Origin: Cudoniella acicularis
Lineage: Eukaryota; Ascomycota; Leotiomycetes; Helotiales; Helotiaceae
Direction of reading: 5' to 3'
Assembly (NCBI GenBank): GCA_013054445.1
Contig: JAAMPI010001154.1
Location: 1-18,622, forward strand
DNA: 18,622 bases
Every line of letters begins with the position of its first letter. The first letter of the stretch is position 1. Below, one piece after another: positions 1 through 8,013 of the stretch. The position numbers and the translations under genes are program-made. Under the pieces are notes generated by a model. It was given only the letters and a program-made list of their open reading frames with translations, had not been told where the DNA came from and did not search any database.

Positions 1-135
1 TACAAGGAAGGAGAGTGTGCACAAGAAGAGCGTATATAAGAAAGGAGAGCGTGTATAAGGAGAGCGTGTATAAAGAAAGTGTGTGCTAGGAGAATGTGTA
101 TAAGAAGAGTATATACTATAAGAGTATGTATAATT
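1..135. repeat. degenerate purine-rich minisatellite
   Basis: Seven or so imperfect copies of a 15-18 nt unit, roughly RGAGARYGTRTATAAGA, follow one another (GGAGAGCGTGTATAA occurs twice back to back around 44-73). Copies become more AT-rich to the right and grade into plain TA-rich DNA by about 135. There is no coding potential. It looks like a decayed tandem array cut by the window edge. Confidence 0.6.
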
Positions 136-159
136 TATATAAATTTATGTAATATTTAT

Positions 160-275
160 ATATACGGGTACCCGCGGGTGCCCATATAGGAGTAAGAGAA
201 ACTATACCCACCGCGGGTAGGTAGTACCGGTAGTGGGTAGCCCACGGGTAATGGGTACTACCCACTACCCATCAC
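160..275. repeat. GGGTA/TACCC-rich inverted-repeat segment
   Basis: The segment is a patchwork of GGGTA, CGGGTA and TACCC motifs on both strands. A perfect 12-bp inverted repeat, GGTAGTGGGTAG at 229-240 and CTACCCACTACC at 258-269, could form a hairpin with a 17-nt loop. It does not match the fungal telomere repeat TTAGGG. It may be the end of a degenerate mobile element, but nothing here names a family. Confidence 0.45.
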
Positions 276-741
276 GCAGCCTAGCCTTACCCACAGCGAG
301 AATTCTAAAGGACTATCCTAGGCCACACGAAAAGGGGACCCCGTTTGTGAAGAGTGGCAGCAGGGTCGGGAAACAAGTATCAAAGTACGCAGGGTACTCG
401 ATTTTCTGATCCATCACATTCCCTAGGTAGAGCGAGCCACAAGTGTTTCTTGAATTCTCGTATGATGTATTACTAACAGAAACCGTAACGCTTCTATCGG
501 ACGAAATGAAACGAAGAAACTTAAGATTGACAAAACATATTCCGAGGATTTGAGTCAAATTACAAACCAAAAAATTAGCTCTCGTCGAACGACACCCGAG
601 ATCTGCAGAGAATTGAAGATTTTTCTTCCGGCTTAGTACTTAGTCGAGGGGAAGCAATTCTACGGTGTAAGTGATTGACAATAAAAACTGGGAAAGATCT
701 CCATGTATGATATCACTAAAGCGCTGAGAGTAGTAATACTC
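276..741. other. intergenic, no supported gene
   Basis: Ordinary-composition sequence upstream of the small peptide gene. The longest open frame (minus strand, 313-570) has no signal peptide, motif or repeat support. No RNA gene or terminator is visible. Confidence 0.5.
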
Positions 742-797
742 GTTACGCTTGTGACGTTGCACTTGCGCAGTGTATCATGGAGCGTCACAAGCGTAAC
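742..797. repeat. 15-bp perfect inverted repeat (hairpin or MITE remnant)
   Basis: GTTACGCTTGTGACG at 742-756 is repeated in perfect inverse at 783-797, leaving a 26-nt loop. A second, 10-bp inverted pair (ATCATGGAGC 774-783 and GCTCCATGAT 838-847) overlaps it. The hairpin sits about 230-285 bp upstream of the start codon at 1027, so it could be a promoter element or a miniature transposon remnant. The arms carry the GTTACG/CGTAAC word also seen at the ends of the 1964-2050 segment. Confidence 0.6.
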
Positions 798-894
798 ATC
801 ATCCTGTTACAACTACTACAGCATCAATTATCTTGCGGCTCCATGATGAAGTCATCAAAAATTAGACTTCCATCATGCTCAGAGCGACGAGAAC

Positions 895-902
895 TATAAA
901 TA
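895..902 (+). promoter_or_regulatory. TATA box of the cysteine-rich peptide gene
   Basis: TATAAATA lies 125 bp before the start codon at 1027. A pyrimidine-rich stretch with TCACCATCATCACC near 931-945, typical of fungal transcription start regions, follows it. The start codon has a good fungal context (CCAAAATGC). Confidence 0.55.
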
Positions 903-1026
903 CTATGGAATAAACCAAGTTTCTTCACTCCTCACCATCATCACCATACAGATATCTCAACTGCACAACAAATTTCACCACCTTCCAAGTCATCCATTTT
1001 GTCTCAAAGACCAAGAACCCACCAAA

Positions 1027-1386
1027 ATGCAATTCAAAGTTTACATCGTCGCAGCACTTGCTTCGGCCGTTGCTGGTCGCCACGTCTTCGCTGTCCCAGG
1101 TTCGTTATTCCCAGCTGTGGCATTCCTCTAAAAACGCTTCCATCTACACATCCCACAGAATACTAACATACCTCTAGAAGAGTTGATGAACGACATTGCG
1201 ATTTCGGAATTCGAGATGGAGATGGAACAGCAGAATGATGTTGGGGTCTATCAGACTTGCTATTGGGAGGGCAGCGCACCTTTTTGCAAAGGAAAATGCA
1301 AGAATGGGTTCGTGGAAACTGCGCGAACTAAGTGCGGGGACGGAAAATGCTGCGCGACGGGATCGAAAGCACTTTGCTGCAAGTAA
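1027..1386 (+). CDS. secreted eight-cysteine defensin-like peptide precursor
   Basis: Two exons, 1027-1099 and 1178-1386, give a 93-residue protein. The intron begins GTTCGT and ends TACTAAC...CTCTAG, a canonical branch site and acceptor, and splicing keeps the frame. Residues 1-17 form a signal peptide (hydrophobic core YIVAALASAVAG). Residues about 25-51 are a strongly acidic linker with six Glu and two Asp. The C-terminal 42 residues, starting CYWEGSAPFC, are lysine-rich (about +5) and hold eight cysteines: C-x8-C-x3-C-x11-C-x4-CC-x7-CC. An acidic propeptide followed by a cationic disulfide-rich domain is the usual layout of an antimicrobial peptide or small effector. From memory, CYWEGxAPFCxGxC-type peptides recur as uncharacterised proteins in other ascomycetes, but I cannot confirm this here. 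Possible roles are antimicrobial competition or host interaction. An AATAAA at 1550 may serve polyadenylation. The reading frame is undamaged, unlike most genes in this window. Confidence 0.75.
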
Positions 1387-1619
1387 ATGTTTGGATGCAC
1401 ATGAAGGACGGCGGTTAGGACGAGTCCTGTTGTTTGAGAAGGAGAGGGATGGAAATTGAAAGTGATGTGGGATATAGAGGTGTCGGGAGATTTTATTTCG
1501 TTTGGGATTTCAACAATCCCCTATTTTTAGGCTTTTGACTTTCTTAAGTAATAAAACCAGGGAATCAACGACTCTGAATTTTGTTATATTATTACTGACT
1601 CTCGTTATTGATTTTATCT

Positions 1620-2314
1620 TTAATATACTACCCCTTTTATTTATTTTCCTTTCTTTCTCTAAATATTTATAAAAGTATTTAAATAAACGTTATATAAGGT
1701 CATAAATAAAATCTATAGGGGAACTAAGGAACCTTATTCCTTCACCCGAATCGTTTTAGCGTAAAGAGATAAATTAGAAACTCTTTAGAGTTTTATAATT
1801 AAGGTATAACGTAATATTATTCGTATAAACTTATACTTCGTATAAGCTATTAGAAACCTCTAACCTAGAATATTATTATAGAATACTTTAATAGACGTAA
1901 AGTAAACAGTATTCTATTATTTAGAATAATCGACGAAGAAGAGAAGAAGGGGAAGAGAGAAGCTGTTACGTATTTAACCTTTACCCGAAACCTCGCTTAG
2001 GCCTAGCGCCGTCACGTGTAGAACAGGTCACGTGAACCAACTCCGTAACAAATATAAAAGTTAAGAATAGAGAAAAAAAAAATCACTATACTAATAAGAA
2101 AGATTAGTAGTAAGAGAAGTAAAAAAAAGAATCTTTTAGAAAGTATAAAATTAATTCGGTATAATAGCTTAAAAAAAGAGAAAGTCTTAATTTATAGAAA
2201 GGCTATATATATAGAATTTAAATATTTAAGATCTTAATAAAGTAACGGAAGCCTAATAATATATCTTAACTCTAAAAGCTTAAAAATACTATATTAACGA
2301 CGTAACCTATCTAA
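1620..2314. other. AT-rich, RIP-like block without genes
   Basis: This stretch is dominated by TA and TT/AA words. By eye I find essentially no TpG and at most one CpA between 2050 and 2325, while TpA is abundant. Conversion of CpA to TpA on either strand (RIP) produces exactly this pattern. No open frame or protein motif survives. A GC-rich island at 1964-2050 interrupts it. Confidence 0.6.
1964..2050. repeat. GC-rich 87-bp island with TGTTACG/CGTAACA ends
   Basis: Inside the AT-rich block is an 87-bp segment that begins TGTTACG and ends CGTAACA, a perfect 7-bp terminal inversion. It holds two CACGTG palindromes (GTCACGTG and GGTCACGTGAA). It also shares the words GTTACGT and CCCGAAACCT with the left end of the element at 3667, so the two may be related. 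No target duplication is visible. It may be a miniature element or LTR scrap. Confidence 0.35.
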
Positions 2315-3666
2315 TTAGAGGTTATAAGTCAGGTTAATAAGAAATTCGATTAAATATAGACCGTCTACAAGCAACGCCTCTTCAAAACACTTCTTCAAAT
2401 CCAACGCATTCTCTGCACGAAAAGCCGGGCACCCATATGCTTTTGCAATAGCCATTGCATTTAATCCAGGTAAGTCCAACGCCGGAACATTTGGGGTCTG
2501 CTCCAAAATAGCAAATTCTTTCAAAATGGCGTACTCGTCATTGACAGGGACCAAGTATACGAGCTTGACTTTGTGCATAACAACCGTATAAATGCTTTGG
2601 ACAGAATAATGTAAGCTTCCATCACCAATAGCGAGAACAGTCTATCAAGAAGTGTTACGGAACTTCTGGGCAAGAGCAATTCCCACGGCCGCCGGAGCGT
2701 TCCAACCCAAGCCACGGCTTTCAAACGTAAAATAAGACTCTGGCTGCTACGCTGGCCATACTTTCACCAGATCTTGGCTATTGGATGGTGACTCTTGTAC
2801 AAAAATGGCGTTTTTTGGGCGAAGCTGAACCACAGCGGTCCAGGCATGCAGAGCCATCATGGGGAGAATTTCGACGCTTGGAGTCGGATCACCTGGCAAT
2901 GTGGCGACAAAATTCTGATTAACTGCCTTTGGTTCAAACATCGGGTGACCTTCGAGAGAGTGAAGAAGCTGATAAAGTCCCTCCAGAGCCAGTCGTGCAT
3001 CAGACAACAAGCTATCGCTAACCAGTGCAGTTGCAGCATCATGAGGATCATTGGTGATATGCAAAAATTCCAGACCCGGGGGCGAAGTATTGCCAGGGAC
3101 ATATGGGTAATATCTCCAAACTTCCGTGCCGACCACGAGCACAAGATCAAATCCATTAAGCTTCGCGCTCAAAGGCAATTGGCAACATGCCTTTATATAG
3201 TACATGTTTCTTAGGGAACACTGCACGCTCTGATAGTGGGGCTTGAAAGATCAGTACGTTGAGTGACTCTGCAAATGCAATGGCTGCTTCCCAGTCTAAA
3301 CTCTTATCGACCTTTTAGCCCAGATCTAAGGCAAAATTCTTCGAGGTTTTAATACGAGCAGCGAAAGATGCTAGTTGCTCAGGATCAGGTGCAATTCTGG
3401 TGCTGATAGCTCATGGTATTGGCACGGATGTGAGTTCGAAATCCCAATCACCAAGTGGAATTGACAGATAAACAGGTCCAGTAGGTGGCATTGTCGCTGT
3501 TGCAATAGCCCTGATTAGCGCCGCTGGAACATCCTTGGCTCGAACTGGTTGATATGCCCACTTCACCCATGGCTTGGTCATCATCTCTGCATTGCGGTTC
3601 GCCAACATTGGCTCACCAATAAGCATTTCCCGAGTCTGCTGTACAGCAGTAGGGCCAAGTGCGCCT
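2315..3666 (-). pseudogene. benzoylformate decarboxylase-like ThDP enzyme, truncated pseudogene
   Basis: Read leftwards from 3666, the conceptual product matches thiamine-diphosphate decarboxylases of the benzoylformate decarboxylase/acetolactate synthase type. In order it has the end of the N-terminal domain (AVQQTREMLIGEPMLANRN, then KPWVKWAYQP and TGPVYLSIPLGDWD), the central domain (APDPEQLASF, then NGFDLVLVVGTEVWRYYPYV) and the C-terminal cofactor domain (FVQESPSNSQDL, GLGWNAPAAVGIALAQK, the ThDP motif IGDGSLHYSVQ, then EYAILKEFA and GLYLIEF). The family decarboxylates 2-oxo acids such as benzoylformate. It is broken by stops at 3411, 3315, 2747, 2645 and 2642, and by one frameshift near 3195. 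Every stop could come from CAG, CAA or CGA by a C-to-T change. Roughly the first 100 residues, including the catalytic Glu region, are missing because similarity ends abruptly where the mobile element begins at 3667. No N-terminal piece is found beyond that element. Confidence 0.85.
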
Positions 3667-3812
3667 TGTTAGGATATTACATCACGTGATCAAGTTACGT
3701 GTTCCCGAAACCTGGCGACTGATGAAGCTCCTTTCAGTTGCTAACTTTCCCTGTGCTGCACGGGTTCTCTTGTCAGTCACTAGACTGTCCGAGCCTATGA
3801 TCCCGTGTCCTG

Positions 3813-4683
3813 CACGTGATAAGTCCCCACTCCCCAATTTGGCCCACCTCGCTTAATTCTAGCCCACCTATTTCCAACCCTATTAACTCTACGGATCTTG
3901 AACTTCTATACAATCGCTCGTAGCAGTAGATTCTATAGACGAATCAGAGTCTTCCTTATCAATTTCACGATCTCCTGCCTCTATCTGAGCCTCTTTAATA
4001 GCCTAGATGTCCGTAAACTTGGAATTTAGACTAGTCCGAACCTTCCGTCTTTTCCTAGGCTCTAATTACTCGACCCGGGCTTCTAACTGCTTAATTCGAA
4101 GCTCTGCCTGTGCTAAAGTATAGTCCTCTTCCTTAAATCCTTTTATAATCTTCCTAAAGAGCTGTCGACGAGTTAGAAGATCGGGCTCGCCTAATCGGGT
4201 AATCGTCTCAGCCTATAGACTAGTAGCTCGCCACCCTGCCTTAATATTTTGAGGTATAAGACTCTTCTTCCGAGCTTTCTAATAGCAAATCAAGAAGTTC
4301 CGATTTCTAATTAGTGTCGAATCAGTTAAAAGGCTTAAGTTACTAAGCTCTTTCTAGTAGGCGCTCTTTAAGGGGGAAAACACCGATAAATCTAGGGGTT
4401 ATAAGACGTGACGAGTGAGGAGGTAGAAATAGGAGGTATATATTATACTCGAAGCATTTATATATAAATTCAGTAGTCTCGTGACTTCTATGACTGTCTA
4501 ATATAAGTAATCGAGGCTTCTAGGGGTCCTACAGAGCCGTCAGAGGGATAGATACCTTTTAGAGCTATTCGAGCGCTATATCTGTCACAGATCTGGTGTA
4601 ACGCACAGTCCTGTGACTAGGGAGCCTCAGACGGTGTAGCGCTATATGCGACAGAGGCTACGACGCGTCCCCCTTATCACGTG
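3813..4683 (-). mobile_element. pogo/Fot1-type DNA transposon remnant
   Basis: CACGTGATAAG at 3813-3823 is inverted perfectly as CTTATCACGTG at 4673-4683, and the 871-bp interval holds the transposase remnant described separately. These may be the terminal inverted repeats of a shortened pogo/Fot1 (Tc1/mariner superfamily) element. A TA target duplication, expected for this group, is not visible, so the true ends may differ. The interval is too short for a full transposase of about 500-600 residues, so the element is internally deleted. Confidence 0.5.
3889..4560 (-). pseudogene. pogo/Fot1-like DDE transposase, C-terminal fragment
   Basis: Read on the minus strand, the fragment starts just before the second catalytic Asp: RLLILDSHRSHETTEF, where intact relatives have LDGHGSH. 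It goes on as YNIYLLFLPPHSS, an eroded LQPLD-VGVF-PLK region, then in a second frame NIKAGWRATSL and a charged tail (QLFRKIIKGFKEEDY, LRIKQLEARVE) ending in a stop at 3889. That order is diagnostic for pogo/Fot1 DDE transposases of fungi. Gly-to-Ser and Gly-to-Arg changes in the DGHGSH motif and many TAG/TAA/TGA codons fit C-to-T/G-to-A mutation by RIP. There is a frameshift near 4335. The first catalytic Asp and the DNA-binding domain are absent, so it is dead. Confidence 0.8.
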
Positions 4684-4840
4684 TCTTCGCTTAGCAGCAC
4701 TCACCTCCTGTATATAAGGCCCCTTNAGGGCCACCTCTCTTCTTCTCTCCTTAGCTTAGTNTCTTCGTGAATATAGCACCTTCTTGAAAATACGTCCCCA
4801 CGTAACGTCAGGGCCCTAGTGCCTTTGCAGAGCTGTAACA

Positions 4841-5187
4841 TTAGCTATAAGAGAACTAAAGAATATAAAAGAGATAGATAGATCTTAAGTTTTTATTCTA
4901 GTAACTAGTTTTCTTAAGAATAGAATATAAACAGAAATCTTATATAATACTTAATAATATTTTTTAAAAAAAATCTTATTATATTTTTAGTTTAAGTTAT
5001 TAATCTCTTTTTAATATTATAAATAACTATTTTAATTATTATTTTAAAAGACTATATAATATATATTTATNNAAATATTTTTATTTTTATTTTTATTTAC
5101 TCTCTATTTTAAAAGAAGCTAGATCTAGGACAGAAGATTAAATCTTAATAAGCGAAAGTCCCTCCTAAAGGTGTGACTTAGCCGAGA
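4841..5187. other. AT-rich, RIP-like block, no gene
   Basis: The sequence is almost pure A/T with long TA and A/T runs. TpG is essentially absent between 4850 and 5150, and a two-base ambiguity lies at 5071-5072. It could be the mutated interior of the retroelement whose LTR-like end stops at 4840, or another decayed repeat. No primer-binding site or protein motif can be recognised. Confidence 0.5.
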
Positions 5188-7339
5188 ATGTGGCTAACCA
5201 CTGATACGGCCCAGCAGGAAAGTCCACTACACGAATGTTGTCTCGAGTCAAAAAATGAATCTTTAGTTTGCAGTGACTCGGATTCTAATAGAGACTTTTT
5301 CAACTGTTCAGAGGCCAAATGTCAAGTTTGTGTGAACCTTGAATGGAAATATTTTCCTACACTCGATAGGCTATCGAAATCAGAAGAAAGCACGAGGAGG
5401 ATCTCCACATCTCGACCCAATCTACGGCACTCTGCAAATATCTGCTAATAATGCCAGATAATCTTCAAGAAAATTGAAAGCACCCTTGAGAGAATGGGAT
5501 ATAAAGTTGATAAAACGGAGAATATTGATGGAGGAAATGTCACCATCACGCTCAAGCGCAACTATGGTATAAAGGTGAAGCTCTACTGTAGATTTTCTTC
5601 ACGGGTTGCTTTGGAACTTTACACAGAGCCCGGTAAGCGTTCTTAAGGTCAATGTTTGACCTTTGTTAACCAAAAAAGCTCCGACAGAACACCTGAACAA
5701 TGATATAATCAATGGATTCGCATCGCACGTACCCCTTAATCCATCGTTGGAGTACTGTGCGAATTTCATCAGCATAAGGCTTGCAGAGTGTAAGGCTCAT
5801 CATTATAGCTACACGCAGGCCACATTGCCAAATCTGCCCACTCGTGTGGTTGATGTGGGTACATTGAAAACTCCAGCCAGACTTTTCCACTTGAGTGGCA
5901 TTAGGGCCGAATACGTTACCTTAAGTCATTGCTGGGGAAGCAGCGAGCAACGGCCGCTCCAAACCATGAAGTCCACTCTTGCCTCTCACTGCACTGAGTT
6001 GAGCTGGATGGCACTGAGTCGAACCTTTCAGGACGCTATACTCATCACCCGCAAACTTGGCATTCAATTCTTGTAGATCGACAGCTTGTGCATCGTACAA
6101 GATGACCCTTTGGATTGGGATATTGAGTCTGCGCAAATGGTTGAAATATATGCGAATTGTGTCTTGACCTTAGCAGCAACTGCATCCCACGATGGTTGAG
6201 GTGGTTGCCTTTTCGAAAGGTCTAGGACCACACCTGAGCCAAATACTATCGGTACTAAAAGATTGTTTGTGCGTAATCCAAAAAAAGATGCTCATTTAAC
6301 GATGACTAAGACCCGAGGAGATTTTGAAGCAGGGTCTCTTTTGCTTACCAGAGCTTGGGTATTTCAAGAAATGGCTCTTTCTCCCAAAACAGTTCATTTT
6401 CACGCCGAAGAATTGGTTTGGGAATGTCGTCAAGATTGTAGCTGTGAATGCGGTTACTTAAAATGGAAAATTAGCAAAATTCATCCGAAAAAGGGCGTCC
6501 GGAAAACGAAAGGTTGGAAAGAACCATTTCTTGTGCTTCAAAATTCGCAAACAGAAACTTTTGACCCCGAAATTTTAATTCAGCAATGGTATGGCATAGT
6601 CTTGGCATATTCATCTTTGAGGCTCACCTACGAATCGGACCGGCTTCCTGCATTATCTGGTCTTACTGCACGTTTCGCCAAACTGCTTCACACAAGGTAT
6701 CTTGCAGGTATCTGGGAAGCAGGTCTATGGAAAGGATTAGTGTGGAAACACCACTAAAGCTCTAGCAACCAAAGAGTGGCAACAATTCCCACATGGCCGT
6801 GGGCTAATATTGTCAACAAAAAAACCCCCCTCGCCGTTGAGTCAATCAGCCCTTTGCGGTACTTTCTGTGGGAGTTTTCAAAAGACGATCATTTCCAAAT
6901 TATCACAGCGAAAACGAACCTTATAGGTAAAAATGAGTTCGGTGTAGTTTCTGGGGGTTCTTTGAAGGCCCAGGGCGCCATCATAGCATCTAGATTTATA
7001 AATCTGGATCCCCATTCTAACAGGGGTGTACTTAAAAGAGACGATGGTCTGTCTATCCGGCATAGGATATTTTTCGATATCGCAGATGATACTGGTTTTC
7101 CCCAAGAGATTTTATTCGGTGACTCGGTGTGTTGCTTGCTTGTAGCAAATCGCCCTCATTCGAGAGATGGTGGAACGGTGGTTTCGCCAAGCCACTACTT
7201 CCTACTGAAGAAGGTTGAGAACACGACTTACCAGCGTGTTGGTATAGGCTTCGGGGGGTCCAGAGAATGGGGTTATCGGGGTGCTATTTCGCAGGACTGG
7301 TTCAAAGACACGGAAGTCTCGATTGCCGAGATTATTTGA
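5188..7339 (+). pseudogene. HET-domain (heterokaryon incompatibility) gene, nonsense-riddled
   Basis: Two exons, 5188-5632 and 5679-7339, with an intron GTAAGCG...AAAAAAG that joins in phase, give a frame of about 701 codons. All three HET (PF06985) blocks are present: YVTLSHCWG at residues 227-235, TFQDAILITRKLGIQFL then IDSLCIVQDDPLDW around 264-295, and RAWVFQEMALSPKTVHF from 373. The N-terminal part has the cysteine-rich KCQVCVNL segment common before HET domains. HET proteins trigger programmed cell death when incompatible hyphae fuse. Five in-frame stops break it: two adjacent TAA at 5446-5451, TAG at 6074 (where the family has the Trp of the LWIDSLC motif), TGA at 6197 and TAA at 6755. 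No frameshift is needed anywhere, and all stops are one C-to-T or G-to-A step from a sense codon. The start codon is uncertain. A possible extra C-terminal exon near 7488-7547 (EVATEPPTKRLKTIA) is speculative. Confidence 0.85.
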
Positions 7340-8013
7340 GGAAGAGGGATATAGGGTAAAATGTTGGCTCGTGAACATTTCAATTGACATAGCCCCTGAC
7401 AAAGATAGGATAAGTACGAGCATATATATCTGGCATAAATTAGTAAAAAAGGCAGATTTCTTATTTATTTTCAATTATATGTTTTGTAGGGATAACTACG
7501 AAGTAGCCACTGAACCACCTACTAAACGCTTGAAGACAATTGCCTAGGTACATACCAACGATATCAAAGGAATACTCAATGAACCATAATTGAAGAATAC
7601 TTGCTTTATTTCCATATTGTATTAGACTAAGACCGTGATTATTCTTTAAGGTGTTGTGACAAATATGCGAACAGTTGAAAGTATTGCAATTATGCAGTAG
7701 CACATGAGATAACGGTAATAACAACGTCCAAAATATCGGTGGCTTATAGTGCTTACGGCAGCATACTTGGCTCATTAATTCTATCGCATGGTTTATACCC
7801 TTTTGCAACGTGTTTTTGTAACTTTGTGTAGCGTAGCGTTGCTATCTGTCCCGCCCTGTTATCGTAAGACCTCTCTCTTGTTCCCCCTTTCTCCCTCGTC
7901 TAGCTTCAGTCCTCCTTATCCACCCCTAGTATTCTCATCTCTAGCTAACTTCGAGTACTTCACACCAACGCTCATACCCCCCTTAACTTTATCCGCCTCT
8001 ATTTCCTTGTCTT
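7340..8013. other. non-coding stretch with one dispersed repeat
   Basis: No supported gene. The region holds the 3' flank of the HET pseudogene, a repeat copy at 7615-7680 related to 12974-13045, and a CT-rich tract at about 7870-8030. The pyrimidine tract opens a plus-strand frame (7788-8120) of low-complexity Ser/Pro/Leu composition, which I take as a compositional artefact. Confidence 0.5.
7615..7680 (+). repeat. dispersed repeat, copy A
   Basis: This copy shares the core GTGATTATTCTTT and flanking words (TTAGA-TAAGAC, GTGTT, CAGTTGAAA-like) with 12974-13045 in the same orientation. A weaker match (AAACGCTT, CAACGATAT) extends up to about 85 bp upstream of both copies. It has no coding content and its nature is unknown. 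Confidence 0.5.

Larger units (their letters stand above)
3667..4840. mobile_element. LTR-like element, interrupted by a nested DNA transposon
   Basis: The segment starts TGTTAGGATATTACATCACG and ends GAGCTGTAACA, so its ends are TGTTA...TAACA, as in many retrotransposon LTRs. GTTACGTG (3694-3701) and CACGTAAC (4799-4806) form a second inverted pair. The right part has a promoter-like TGTATATAAGGCCCC at 4709 followed by pyrimidine-rich DNA, as expected of an LTR. A transposase fragment lies in the middle, so I read this as about 300 bp of LTR split by a later insertion. The left junction cuts the decarboxylase pseudogene. The 5-bp flanks (CGCCT and TTAGC) do not match, so this is not a simple solo LTR with a preserved target duplication. 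It contains ambiguous bases at about 4726 and 4762. Confidence 0.5.

Noticed and set aside
1..135. CRISPR-like or telomeric array
   Set aside because: Units are degenerate without spacers and do not match TTAGGG; the genome context is fungal.
313..570. Minus-strand open frame of 85 codons
   Set aside because: No signal peptide, motif, splice support or promoter; low-complexity residue mix as expected by chance.
1196..1459. Second plus-strand frame over the peptide gene
   Set aside because: The cysteine-rich frame with signal peptide and intron explains the region; this one is an overlapping shadow.
2795..3214. Plus-strand open frame of 139 codons opposite the decarboxylase
   Set aside because: It is the antisense shadow of clearly recognisable decarboxylase coding sequence.
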